Shown here: piece by piece, positions 50,015 through 62,317 of the stretch
How the letters are laid out: the number at the start of each line of letters is the position of its first letter
Position numbering within the stretch: position 1 is the stretch's first letter
Assembly (NCBI RefSeq): GCF_030253575.1
Contig: NC_080561.1
Location: 35,611,564 to 35,675,563, forward strand
Length of the DNA stretch: 64,000 nucleotides
Direction of reading: 5' to 3'
Origin: Rhododendron vialii
Lineage: Eukaryota; Streptophyta; Magnoliopsida; Ericales; Ericaceae
Made by a program: the position numbers and the translations under genes
Notes under the pieces: generated by a model
The model's input: only the letters and a program-made list of their open reading frames with translations
Database searches by the model: none
Told to the model about the DNA's origin: nothing

Positions 50015-50325
50015 TACAACAGTCCATAATCCGTTATAACGAATACTAATTTCATTAAGTAAATTGTTGTAAATGAAATTCGACTACAACTAAAATTGCT
50101 AAGTCTATATACTATTTCGCGCGCGATTTTATTTTTTCCAAAGTGTTTAGGTGCTAACAGGTTAGAACCGGAAACCGAACCAAAATCCAACTGGTATTTT
50201 GATTAACTGGTACAATGCACAAGTTGATTATTCCATGTGTACAATGCGCAAGTTGATTATTCAGTGTCTTAAAACCAATCGGAATGGCCCGATTACTGGA
50301 CTTTTTACAGAACCACACTATAATT

Positions 50326-51147
50326 CGGACTTCGGGTTCCTTTAGGCTATAGTGCACACTACTAGAGTGTAATGCAATATCGGAGCCGTCTATTTCGACA
50401 ATCAATAATCCAAAATTTCATCTCAACTCCTGCATAGGTGATTTTTCATTTCTGAGATCGTCCTAAGAATCCCCCTACAATTCATTAATTGAATTGCATG
50501 AAACGATTGATGGGTTGTGAACCCACCCAGACTCGCCTCGGTTGCAACTATAATCACATAACCTTTAAACTGGCATTCGTTTCTGCACCTAATCCTCACT
50601 CTGTGCTCATGTCTTCAATCCTCACACTCATGAGTTTTAGTTGTTTGGTGAAGTTTTGAAAAGACATTTTCACACTCCCGCTTCCACACCCGCACGCGTA
50701 TTATGTGACTATATCTGAAAAGTAAAAATTAAAACATCCATGTTCGCTTGGAGATTTAGGATTATCTCTCTCTCCACTCATTATTCAAAATCCAAAAACC
50801 AAAACTAACATGGTCTTGTGAAAGAAATCAGGTTAATTCATCGCAAATTAGCAGCTACATCCTCAAATCAGATCTTCTCTACAACAATGAAATTGCCTAC
50901 AAAAAAAAAGTGCATATTGATGTCCCAATGAATGGTTTTGAGGGAACCGACGTCCTTGTAGTGTAAGGGTGCACTATTAAGGTTTCAATTCGAACCGTCC
51001 ATCTGGGGTATCCATGATCTAGATTCAACCTTGGAAATGGACAATCGGATGCACAGGAGTTGAGATGAAATTTAGACCACTAATTGTCGAGATAGACAAC
51101 TCGAATCTTGCATTACACTCCTGTAGTGTGCAGAACCCAAAGTCCCG
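50326..51147. mobile_element. element bounded by ~100-bp inverted repeats
   Basis: The left arm (50326-50435), with CGGACTTCGGGTTC, GAGTGTAATGCAA and ATTTCATCTCAACTCCTG, recurs inverted at 51050-51147. The 615 bases between contain no ORF with homology. Probably a non-autonomous DNA transposon. Related fragments occur near 50940-51000 and 53205-53250. Confidence 0.5.
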
Positions 51148-51284
51148 TGAGGGGCTGGAGCGTGCCACCTCCTGAACCATTCATAAGTTTGAACCAAATC
51201 ATCACAACCCTCAGACATCCACAAATATATTGGGCCCATTTGTTTAAAAAAGAGTACTATATCTAAAAGGGCCACAGGTTTGGG

Positions 51285-51554
51285 TTTTTTTTTTTTTTTT
51301 TTTCAAATTACAGTAGAGATCATTTCATTATATAAGAAGTACATATTACAAATTCGGGACACTACGTCAATTATGAGAGTTCACGAGACAACTAAACTCA
51401 ACAAAATGAATACAAGAAATAACCCTATTATATGGTAGTAGAAATAAAGAAAGGAAAAGTCCCTCCAAGGAAATAATACCCACACACAGGTGAAGAGATT
51501 CGAACTTCTGACCTCCTAGTAAGATGCAAGAGTCCTGACTAACTGAGTTAGGTG
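51285..51554 (-). mobile_element. full-length tRNA-derived SINE with poly(A) tail
   Basis: On the minus strand the head reads CACCTAACTCAGTTAGTCAG (A-box region), then GGAGGTCAGAAGTTCGAATC (B box). The ~200-base body ends in ATAATGAAATGATCTC and a 19-base poly(A) (plus-strand T run at 51285-51303). The order head, body, tail is complete. A target duplication was not found. It is not a tRNA gene, because the acceptor stem does not pair. Confidence 0.7.
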
Positions 51555-52924
51555 TGTTTCGCTACCTAAATAAGCACTTATTTTTCGAATTACAAGTGAT
51601 GTATAATAAGAGAATGTTCTGTCTCGTAAAACGGAAAATATATAAATATTTATAAAATAAGAACCTTAGCTCCACTTGGTTACGGTTTGGTTTGGAATGA
51701 AATTTGAACATGCATCTCACATATAATCTCGCAAAATGGGTGATATTTCCATAGGGGCGTGGTATCGTAATTATATATTCTATGCATATGGTCCATATGG
51801 ACAAACAGTGAGAATTCTTACAGCAAAAAAAACAAAACCAGCCTTATGTTCCAAACAGTTGTAGTCAGCTACGTGCATTCGTAATTTTGTTTTTTTTTTT
51901 TTTTTTTTCCATCGAGTTCCATCGAGAGATTTTCATGCTCAGATTCATGTCACAAGAATCTAACGGGATTGCTCACGTGCTAGCTGTTAGTTACCCAACG
52001 CACAAGTCACAACCCTCCTCATTTATTCAAGCTTGGGACTGGCTGCGTGGCAGATAAGACTCGAAACACGACAGGAGTCGAGTTATATATATAATGCTTA
52101 CAGGCATTGCTTGAGAGAAAAAAAAAAAAAAAAAACAATTGGCAAATGAACTAAGGGACAAAGTAAGTAGTCAATTGCTGTAAAATGGTGTTTCTATCTT
52201 GTCGTGAAAAGATCGGCTTTCACAGATGAGTTAATTTGCTAATTGCTAAGTTTTCAAGTCCCAAAAGAACATATATGTATATCTCTTGCTGAACTCCCAA
52301 ACAAAAACCTAGGATAAAACAACGTTCATGTTTCCATAAAAGGCATGGAAAAAAATAGGTGCAAACAAAAGGCACATCAAACAAAATTTCCCTCTAGAGA
52401 TGGATCTAAGCTTGGGTGTTAACAAACTTGTCATAGTAGATGCAAAAAAGGCTGTCGCTTAATTGCGAAAAAGAATTCCGGACAGGAAGTACGTCGCGAG
52501 CGGTGTGTGACCCGAATGGAACCCGTTCGCGACTTGTTCGACCCGAATTGATCAACCCATTGGGTGACCTGTGCATTGGGTATTTTCAACCAGGTTTGTT
52601 TTCTATTTAATTTCTTGTTTTTGTGACTCGTCAGGAAAAAAAAAAAGGTAGGCAACGTTGGGCCAACTTTTTTTTTCGAAATTCCTTCGAATCCATCCAA
52701 AATCTTGAGAGCATATGACACTTGACATCACATTAGGTCACGACGCGTAGCGTCAATGATTTGTAGTCTTTGATAATAAGAGCTATTTTCTCCATTGAAA
52801 CTTCTCAACAAGTTCTCAATTAGGACATTATTTTTGTTATGACGAGAGGATGGGCATGAAAATAATGATCTAAAGTGTCCACAGCTCTTATCAAAAAAAA
52901 AAAAAAAAAGTGTCCACAGCTTAC

Positions 52925-52926
<2 letters not shown>

Positions 52927-52967
<41 letters not shown>
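52927..52967. repeat. GA microsatellite
   Basis: About 20 uninterrupted GA units in gene-free DNA. Confidence 0.9.
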
Positions 52968-52969
<2 letters not shown>

Positions 52970-54184
52970 TCCAAGGGGAAGAAAACAGATGAATCCCTAT
53001 TGTCAAAATTGGCATTATTATGTCACTTTGCACCGTGGATGTTCACCCTTTTGGAGGGTTGTGCAAGGATAATAAAGCTCAGAGGTGGAAAAGGATGGAG
53101 CCAAAGCATGATCAGCATCTGTACCTAATACAGTATTATGCTTTATTTTTCTTTGAAACCCAACAACCGACTAATATTAAAAATTGTAAATAACCAACAA
53201 CCGACTCTCCGGACTTGGGGTCCATGTAGCAGCGTAAGGATGCACTATAGAGACCTCGATTCCCAGATTTCTTCTCAATGCCTCCTTTTACATCCGTCGC
53301 CAAAAAGAAAATCAGAAATAAAAAGCGCAGCTTTTACCTAGGGGTGGTTTTTTTAACCGAAGAATGGAGATTATAACTCCAAGTTCTCTCAAGCCAATTC
53401 CACTTTCACTATACTAGTTGATCAGTACTATTCTTAACAACAATTTTGGTTGCTTTACTTCAGATTGATGTATATTTTGAAAGCCGAAACACGCACACGC
53501 ACCCACACATACGTATGCAACATTTTCTGTAAGGTCTGTTTATGCTAACAATCGTCTCGGAAGCTGTTTCTAACAATGTATTTTGTTTCCTCCCTTTCTT
53601 CTGCCCTTTGAGTGTTATCTGGGTGATGGTAAAGCTGGGGGACGACGGTCTAATAAACGGTTGACATGCTGAACTAGAGAGCATGCTGCTAGCCGTTGAA
53701 CATCTCGCCGGTTTTAAATGAATACGTTAGTACTGTGAAACGATGGAAGAAGATTTCTCCAAACGTAAAATCATGTCTTCAAATGTCGCATCTTTGGTAC
53801 CAAAACGATGTCGATGATATAATTGCACAAAACTCAAAACAACGCCTAGCCTCTTCCATTGGTAACCATTTCATCGGCAGAAATTGGTTGATGAAATGGA
53901 ACAAATAACTGGGATTGTCTAACCTCTTCCATTGGTATTACCCGTAACTGGGATTGTATTACAAGGAACGGAATGGAACGAAAACGAGATATGCCATGCG
54001 CGTCTTATTACGCGATAAGAAATGGGTGAAATCATATATTCAGTATTTACCAATCGGGTGAATTACAACTTATTCATTTAGAATGGAAGAGTACCGTGTT
54101 TACCAATCTGTTATGAAACCAAAATCGCTACAGTATTAGCATTTTCCAGTAACACATTTTGTCTCTCCGATATCATCAAACTAT

Positions 54185-54227
54185 GTACAAGAGATTTACT
54201 ATCAAATTACTACTCCGTTAGAAAAAT

Positions 54228-54276
<49 letters not shown>

Positions 54277-55105
54277 AGTTTCAGAGAATAGGATTTTCCT
54301 GGGGAGGAGTGGCGCCTCCCCCCTCCTCTCCTCTCTCTCTACTTCAGATCTCTCTCTCTAAGAGTTTCAGAGAATAGGGTTTTCCTGCACCACCCCCCCC
54401 CCCCCCCCCCCTCTACTTCAGATCTCTCTCCTTGAACTCGACGTGCTCCGACGTTGATCTTGTCTGTGGGACGCTGATGCCAAGTGATAGAGGCTTTTTT
54501 CGATTTTCCTCATCAAAGCAGTCCACCCGCGTGCTCCTCATTCAGATCTTCCTCACTGTCTGCTTTTCTGTCTGATCTTCCTGCAATTCCATTGTTGTTA
54601 GCCTGGCCCCTTCCTCATCGCTCTGGGCGGCGCATAGATTCGCGCCCTGATGAGGTCGTAGTTTCCTGGGACGGAGGTAGCAATTGATGTCGCTGTACGA
54701 TGGGGTGTGGCTGCTATGGTGATTGAGGTTCCGGATAGCAGTCTTGACCGATGTTTTTGGGAGGCTTATTTTAGGGGTGTGGATCTGTTGTAGGTTTTTT
54801 ATTTGTTAATTTTTTCGTTTCTTCCTATTTTCTCTCCCATTTTGGGCTTCCTCACCCTTACTTGGGTGTTTTGTTGATTTTGTTGGTTACTTGTCTAGTG
54901 TTGCGCTGATTGGAGATATGCTTAATCTGTTTTGTGCATTTGGTTGTGTGAGGTCCTAGACGTTCTGCGTGGTGTTTAGGCCTCCTTTGTGGTTGCTATA
55001 TCCCCTCTCTTGGGATGACTTCCCGTTCTATGTATTTTCTTCATTATTATCAATGAAATATCCTATCATTTGAAAGAAGAAGAAGAAGAAGAAGAAGAAG
55101 AAGAA
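54185..55105 (+). mobile_element. 921-bp non-LTR retroposon with GAA tail and 16-bp target duplication
   Basis: GATATCATCAAACTAT occurs at 54169-54184 and again, exactly, at 55106-55121, immediately after a GAA repeat tail (from about 55076). That is the footprint of target-primed reverse transcription. Inside are a (TC)22 tract at 54231-54274, a tandem pair of AGAGTTTCAGAGAATAGG segments, a C19 run (54393-54411), and a T-rich 3' part ending ATGAAATATCCTATCATTTG. No reverse transcriptase ORF is present. It may be a LINE deletion derivative, joining 5' and 3' untranslated parts, or a retrocopy of a non-coding RNA. Confidence 0.75.
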
Positions 55106-55522
55106 GATATCATCAAACTATTCTGCCCTCTAGGGATAAAAGAGGCTAATGAATGCACCGTATACCGTCCCGTGTACAAGAAAGGTCATAAGACAAAAAG
55201 GCCCTATACACTTTCCTATGGAAGGAACAGTTCAAACCATTTTAAAAAATTAGGCAATAAAAATTTGGCAAACGGCTTGCGGGTGGCAGCGGGGTACGGG
55301 TAGCTCTGCGGGTGGCTGTCTCTGTTGGTGGTTGACGGTGGAGCTTTCTTTCTGCCGTGGTGTGAGCGGCAGAGGTTGCTGGTTGTTGCTAGGATTTTTG
55401 TTTTGGGTTGTATTGGATTGGGTTTGTCCCATTATTTGGGCTTTTAGGCCCATAGGTGCTTAATCTTAATATTCTTATCTGGGCTTTTAGGCCGATGAGT
55501 GCGGGCTTTGTCCCAAAGATAG

Positions 55523-55629
55523 CTCAGGACGTGTTTTGATAATTAATCCCCTCCAAGGACATGCTAAGAACAATTGTTAATGCTGAAAATATCTTTAGCG
55601 GATATTAATTATCAAAACATGTCCTTAGC
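55523..55629. mobile_element. 107-bp MITE of the AGGACGTGTTTTGATAATTA family
   Basis: CTCAGGACGTGTTTTGATAA at the left and its inverted copy TTATCAAAACATGTCCTTAG at the right. A single related end occurs at 13452-13492. It sits in T-rich DNA between the retroposon and the NAC gene. Confidence 0.6.
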
Positions 55630-56092
55630 CGTCATTTTCCTAAGGGTTTTTCGTGTTTGATGTCTTGCCAAACTTAGAAATTGGGTCTCGGATGGGCATA
55701 AAGATTACCCTTAGTGTTGTAGATTGCTTGGGTCTCCATCGGGCCAGGGTTTTGATGTCATTATTCCTTGTTCCTATTAATCTTTGTTACAATTTCAGAG
55801 ATTAATGATTTTTTTTTTTTTTTTTTTTTTTTTTGCCTTTCAAAAAAAATTTAAAAAATTTGGCAAAATATCTATCAATGTCCAATAAAAACATCCCACA
55901 AGTTAAGACTAATGGTTGCTTTCCTTTCCATGTCAATAGAGCCTCCACAGGTAATTACATGATACTTCCCTGAAACAATAGTTTTCCAGCGGTGCCTCTT
56001 CTGCATGAGAGCACACCATCTATACAAATAAATACACACACACAATGTTCACTAAACTATTTTTGGCATTTTAACTTGTTGAACTGCCTAGG

Positions 56093-57819
56093 TTGTTCCT
56101 TCATCAACAAGAAAAGCCTTCTCCCATAGACAATACCTGCAGTACACACATTCAACTTCCACCTGGTTTTAGATTCCACCCATCCAGCGAGGAGCTTATT
56201 GTGTACTACTTGAGAAACAAAGCAACATCCAGTCCACTTCCGGCATCTATTATCGCCGAAGTAGATCTCTACAAGTTCAACGCATGGTAGCTACCAAGTT
56301 TCTGCCGAAAAATCACTAAGCTTTTGAGTTATTAAACATACATTACCAAGCTATTAGTAACTTTTTCTTTCCTTCTATTCAAAGGGAAAGCTTTGTTTGG
56401 TGAGGAGGAATGGTATTTCTTTACCCCAAGGGATAGAAAGTACCCTAATGGAGTGAGAGCTAATAGGATGGCTGGTTCAGGTTATTGGAAGGCCACAGGA
56501 ACAGATAAGCCTATTGTCAGTTCACGGGATGCAACGATTCTTGGGGTCGAAAAGGGTTTGGTGTTCTATATAGGACGCCCTCCAAGAGGAATTAAGACGG
56601 ATTGGAGCATGCAAGAGTACAGAATGCCCCAAGCCACGATGTTGAATTCCAGGCAGAAAGGGCTCATGAGGGTATGTTGCTTTAATTTGCAGGATATGTT
56701 AACCTAGTATGGATTCTATTCTTACAAGAACGATAAGCCGATTATACAGATTTGATCTAGCAAGAGGCAAAAATGTTGCAATGATTTTTCGACAAGGGCT
56801 TCCCCTTCTTTCCACTTCTTGTTGTCTCACTCGTGGTTTAAGAATGCAAAACCTTTCTCTAAGGAGATTAATTGGATTCTCTGAGTCGTAGCAGTAAATA
56901 GACCTATTACGACTGGGATAACTTCTACAAATCCCATTTTTCCCTTGTAAATTCTTCTCCCTCTTTTCTGTCTCAGTATCCTACATCGACAGAATCCAAA
57001 CTCCATGGTCCATAACATTGATTTGGTACTGTATCTGAAAAGGTTTTAACCCACAAGCATTATTTATTGCTGTGGCATAAAACTCTCAAATTTTGGCTCA
57101 AACCAAGGCTGTAATAACAAGAAGCAATTTACCCTCACATTTTGCTCCAAACTAGGGAAGATTTCGCCCTGTAGTCTGCAATTAAGAAACTAAAATTGAT
57201 TATTATTATTATTTTTGACTACTTACGCATGGGACAAAGAATCACATGTTTTTCTCTTATTCCACAGTTAGATGATTGGGTACTATGCCGAGTTTGGCAG
57301 AAAAGCAACAAACCAAGGATCAGTGGGGATGCTCAATATGGTTCAAATAATGACCCATTTGGCAACTCTCAGAAGGAATACAAGCCGTGCTCAACAAATG
57401 AAAAGGTTAAACTAGAGATGATCAGCGATTTTCTTGACAGAGATTGTGTTGTACTACCACTCATCTTTGCATCTCAAGATCTACCTTCCTTGGACACGGT
57501 TTCTAACCTAAGCTTTGAAGCAAGCAAAACTTCTACTACTGGCTGTGAGACCTATTCTGAACCGAACTATTCGCACTACTCGGTCGTGCCTTGTGAAAGC
57601 ATGACTGATGGACAGAAGAGAAAGGCTGCTGAAGGGGATCAGTACGAGAGTTTCATCCAACCTAATAAGAAGCTGACAAACAGAGATGATCAATTCAGTG
57701 ATGTAACCACGGAACTGAATCTCTGTAGTAGAAATAGGTCTGAAGGTAACAACCTCAATGCCAGTCAATGGAGTTCTGTGATCCAATATCAGGAGCTACT
57801 TGGTCTTCACAGAAGGTGA
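56093..57819 (+). pseudogene. NAC: NAC transcription factor gene with in-frame TAG in the NAC domain
   Basis: Three exons can be joined in frame: 56093-56297, 56385-56671, 57268-57819. They show NAC subdomains A ([14 protein letters not shown]), B (VDLYKFNAW), C ([29 protein letters not shown]), D ([17 protein letters not shown]) and E (LDDWVLCRVWQ), with a 170-residue C-terminal activation-type region. After W (56285-56287) comes TAG at 56288-56290 and then codons for L P, where relatives have W-Q-L-P or W-E-L-P; a C-to-T change of CAG explains it. The exon 1 donor that restores phase (56298) lies after this TAG. The opening frame starts at TTG; no ATG occurs between the upstream stop (56072) and the domain, so a short upstream exon (a CCTAG acceptor ends at 56091) or loss of the start must be assumed. 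Everything downstream of the TAG is intact, so decay is recent or the allele is polymorphic. Confidence 0.8.
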
Positions 57820-59566
57820 CTGAAGAATCTAGGCATACACAGAGACGTAAATGTAAGTTTCTTACTACTCATGTAAATAAAGATGTTGGAGGAAGTCAAA
57901 TAAGTCTTGTGCAAGTAGGTGGCGTGCTATACCAAATGCAGTGATATATTTCACTAGTACGTGATATTTACAAATCTGTTTCCATAGCACTACTCTATAT
58001 ATGTAGCACGAATACGGACATGGATACAGGACGGGTCTATTCTAAAAAATGAGGACACGGGCGTAGCAGGGGACACATCAATTTTTTCATAAAGTGTTAT
58101 GCAAACTTACATTGTGTTGAAATATTTAGGTTAGGACTCCTATCCAATCCATTATTGGACTGATGGTGAATGCCTATACACATACCCATATATTTCATAT
58201 TTACACTTTTGGCCCAGTAGTTTTGAAGGTATAAATATTTTACCCTGGAAATATTTCTTAAAAATTATAAAATCACATTGCCGTGTCCCGACGTGCGTCC
58301 TCGGCGTGTTGCCCCGTGCACCTGGGGTTCACCAAGATAAAATATTTTAATTTGGCAGATTAAATATATTCGGTGTGGCGCGTCCCTGGAGTGTTTGACA
58401 CGGATACAGGGATCTCTAGGAGTGCCAATGCTTCATAGGCACTTGCGAAATCCGATGTAGCAAAAAAGGGCATTTCTTGCGAAATAATTAAATTCTGTAG
58501 ATGACTATGCATTTCGCTGTGTGTGTCTATTGTGACTCTAAGTATGCTATCCAAGCATTACAAATCATTGGGTTACAAAAATGCAAGTTAGTAATTATGA
58601 ACTGTATTGTACAGTCAATTATAGTTTATTTGTTTTCCTTTTTCGTTTAGTTGGAAATATGTTACAGGTCATAGAACATAGTTTTCATTATTGCATGCAA
58701 CAGAAATTAATACCTTTTCTACCACTGAACCCCACCTGTGGCCACCCAACCGTAATCAGTGCATTAAACATCTGATTTTATAATTGCAGATCACCAAGAT
58801 TGAGTTTTATGAATGTTTTTCCTCCTAATGCGAACCTTTGTTGTACATCCAAAACACCAACTGGTTTCAGCTGAAAGAACTTATGGTTCACGTAATCAGA
58901 CTCTGGTTCGTCGTTAATAATATGTTGCTCATTTTCACAAGCAAAGCACACAAGCGTCACAATATAAATCACACCCGTTGGTCGAAGCACAAGCTTAGAA
59001 ATAGGTGGCAAAGTCAAAATGGGAACAATGACAAGTTCCAATCATTCAGAAATGCTTATCTACCCAAACTTATATGTCAGTGACAAAGGCACATGCTTCC
59101 ACGTATGATAAATGACATACACATATAAGAAGAACATATCCCATCAGAGATAAAAAAAACATAGGAAGGCCTCAATCAGTGTACGACAATACCAGATAAC
59201 AACAACACTGCTTGGGCAGAAACAATAGCCCTTGTACCATCTTGCTTCTTCAATTCACTGCGAGTAGACCCTTCATCAATTACTGTTCAAACAAAAAACT
59301 AAAAGGAAGAAAAGAAAAAAATTGCTGACCACACTAGAGGATTTCAGCCCCCGAGTGCAATTTAGATGCCCAAAAAATGATATTTGCAAGTATGAGATTG
59401 GCAACAGAAACAGACAAGCATCAATAAAGGAATAACCCAACCAATTAGCCATGCATTTACTTGAGTATATTCACCCCTCCATGCATGAGAACTGTTTAAG
59501 CATGTCAGAGAGTAACGAAGTTAACATAAAGTGTTTCTTTCCATTTAGACTGGCAGAAAGTGCAGC

Positions 59567-62024
59567 TTACTTGTACAGATAAGCAGCAATCCCAAGAATA
59601 GTGCACAGCAGTATGACATTGATGCAGAAATTTTGAAAGGACCTCAGGTGGAACAAAACCACAACTCTTGATCAAATCCAGCACCAGGATATACAACAGA
59701 TAATATATGTACTGAGACTGAACTGTTTCTCTCCACCTCTTCCCTGTCTCACAGATCCATTGATGAAACACAGGAAACACAGTTGTGGCTCAATCGCCTT
59801 GTTAACAGTCGCCTTAAGTCTCACATTGGTATTCTTAAGGTCAGACGTTGCCTTGTCCACCTGCGGCATGAAGGAAAATTCCTCTGAATGATTTAAAAAC
59901 ATTGTAGCTTCAGATAATACCAAGACAGGAAGAATTTGTTAATCTCATCCATAAAAGGAACTTGCCGATACATCTCCTGCATGAATCCCAATATTATGAC
60001 TTGACATGATGAAAAGCCAAAGAAAAAGATACAAAGCACAAGGCAGCTAACCTCATTCATGTCATGGGTCATGTTTTTCAATGTATCCAAGCCTTCTGAT
60101 ATCGTTTCAAAGCCTTAGTCCTGCATGAACGCCGCCATAAAACATATAGATTTTGCAGATATTAAGAACATTTGAAAGTAGTAAAAGCAAGAAAAACAGG
60201 ATGCAGGAAAATCATCATCGGAAGGCAGAAAAAAAGGTCTATTCTTTTCCATTTCACGAAACAGTTTTATGTAATAAACAACTCCAAAGAAAGACGTGCC
60301 TGCTTCATTTTCAGCAACACATATTCTTGCCCGAATTGGGTAGTTTGCTGGAAGTGTTCACTTTCAAATCGCCTATCTATGATCCAAATAAAAAAATAAT
60401 TAAAAACCAAATCAAGAGTCTACCAGAAATAGGTTAGTACAAGAAAATAAAATTCAAAGAAGTTTAAGGCAAACAATCACCTGAATCAAACTTGATTTCT
60501 GTACGAGATGCTGAAGTTGTCCAGCCTCCCGTTTGTTTGGGTGCACCTATGGCTTGAGTGCTATCTGGCAGGGCAAGGGCCAAATTGTTACAGGCAGCAA
60601 GCACTTCAGTTGAATGCCACTGTACCTGCAAATGGAAAGTGAGATGATCCATTCAAAACCCAGCCCAAAGTAGATAGCTTAACGAATTTTCCAATCCAGA
60701 TCAACAACTGCAAGATGAGAATAAAACAAATGAAAAACTTTTAGAAAGTCCTCATATTTGCATGATTAGAAAAAGCTAGATACAATATCTAGGAAACAGG
60801 CTGATCAAAAAAATATCTAGGAAACAGAAATGACAGCTAGCTATATGTGCATTCTCTTGACAACAAGTCCACATCTTGAAATAGCACATCGTATCGTAAA
60901 CTAGGATCATAACTTCCCCAACTATTTAACAATCAGGCTAAGTTAATGTGATCTATGAACATTGCAATATCTCCACTTTTTTAAGTCAAAGTGTCTTACT
61001 GAGCTATCTAATCCTGCTGCCCTATAACGTATCGAACATTTGCCAAAAGAAATATACATATCGTGAATTTCCAATCAAGGGATCTTTTGTTGTTTCAATA
61101 AAATTTAGAGGTTCTCCTACACATAGCTAGTGAAACAAGCGGAAAAAAAAAAAAGGATTACAGGGTAGAATTTTTGGCTCCATTCAGTGATGGGCCTCTG
61201 GACAATTGGCTCGAATAGGGGCCTTGGTTTTCTTTTCCCTTCAAACGATTGATAAGTGTTTCGACCGACTTGGACTTGCTTTGAAGTTTTGAACTTCCTA
61301 AAGCTTTGTTTTGGAGGTTTTCTGATTAGTTTAGGACTCCGAGGGCAAGGCAACAAATTTGGGCATGAGTTACATTTTGGAAGAATTCTAATATAGCTTG
61401 ACTCTCTCGACTAGGGTTGGACTTTCTCAGTTCCTTGAAAACCCCCAGGGGCTCCTCGGTAGATCTTCCTTTTGGATCTCGTTGTCTCTTGGTTGAAAGT
61501 TGAAACACTCATAACCCTAACCACGCATATCTTAGCCTCTCTTATGTTTTTATTCGCAATTTGGTTTCTCTGTATGAACTTTGCATACTTTGATTCGGAC
61601 CTTCGGGGCGTCAGCAGCACAAATAATTGCTCAACATCGAGATCGTTCTATAACTGCAATCCTCAACGTGAAGAATAGAAACAACTCCTATCAAGTGGTT
61701 ATTTAAAATCAAAACTCTATGCCAAAATCCCTAAGCTAAAAAAATCTTAACTTTGAGCCATTCTCGATAAACAAGAACTTTTCAAAGCCGATAATTCAAA
61801 ACTACTCAAAAACTGAAAACATCATACGCGACCTAGGGTTAAAAAGGCGAAAATGTGAGGGTGACCTGAAGCGCGGCGTCGGTGTCGGCCTCGACGGCGT
61901 TGTATAGGCGGGCGAAGGCGAAGGCGTCGGCGGAGACGTTAAGGTGTTTGTGCTCGTCGACGTCGTACTTGTCGTACTTCTTGCAGATCGCGTCGACTCT
62001 GGTCAGAATGTCGATCACGCTCAT
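59567..62024 (-). pseudogene. SYP71: decayed SYP71-type syntaxin (Qc-SNARE)
   Basis: Recognisable pieces in order: 62024-61866 (MSVIDILTRVDAICKKYDKY..., 53 codons), 60625-60481 (...NNLALALPDSTQ...GAPKQTGGW), 60376-60300 (RFESEHFQQT), 60120-60052 (ISEGLDTLKNM), 59976-59935 (YRQVPFMDEIN), 59860-59798 (VDKATSDLKNTNVRLK) and 59647-59567 (NFCINVILLCTILGIAAYLY, the membrane anchor). Intact SYP71 proteins mark ER and plasma-membrane fusion steps. Lesions: the exon(s) between residue 53 and the second piece, encoding an early coil, are absent; TAA at 60117-60115 replaces the CAA of DQG; the donor after IN-K (59935) lacks GT; GC replaces GT at two donors (60299-60298, 59797-59796); the last acceptor is AC rather than AG. 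Exon 1 and the CT-rich leader are well preserved. Confidence 0.85.
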
Positions 62025-62187
62025 ATTCCGAGTGAATTGGCTTCTTTTCTCTCAGTTGAATCCTAGGTTATGATTGTCGGGATCGAAGATGTACGAGAGA
62101 GAGAGAGAGAGAGCGAGCGCGCGCGCGTGGAAGGGGATTTTGTCTTTGTATTGTGGTTCTTGCCTATGCATTGTGAGGAGTAGCCAT

Positions 62188-62317
62188 TAGGGGTTGGCAC
62201 GGGTCGGCGCGGGTCGGGCTTGACCCCGAACCCGACAAGTCGGGTATCGACATTTTCAAATCCGCAAATCGAGCACGGGTCGGGTCCGCGGGTGAGCGGG
62301 TTTTTTGCACACCCCTA
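62188..62317. mobile_element. 130-bp hAT MITE
   Basis: TAGGGGTTGGCACGGG at the left and TTTTTTGCACACCCCTA at the right, flanked by a perfect 8-bp duplication, GTAGCCAT, at 62180-62187 and 62318-62325. GC-rich with CGGGTCGGG motifs. It lies about 165 bases upstream of the SYP71-like start. Confidence 0.85.

Larger units (their letters stand above)
43821..54168. other. gene-free intergenic region
   Basis: About 10 kb with mobile elements and microsatellites (listed) and no coding region that I can support. All ORFs are short, lack domains and often run through CT tracts or palindromes. Confidence 0.6.

Noticed and set aside
51490-51554. A tRNA gene on the minus strand
   Set aside because: A and B boxes are present but the acceptor stem does not pair, and a SINE body and poly(A) tail follow.
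56285-56385. Alternative splicing that would bypass the NAC stop codon
   Set aside because: The donor before the TAG (56286) leaves two bases over, and all nearby acceptors then shift the frame out of the NAC domain.
61117-61620. Minus-strand ORFs as the missing SYP71 exons
   Set aside because: Their sequences do not resemble the early coil of SYP71 (no KAE...EIRRTKARL-like text); they lie in what should be an intron.
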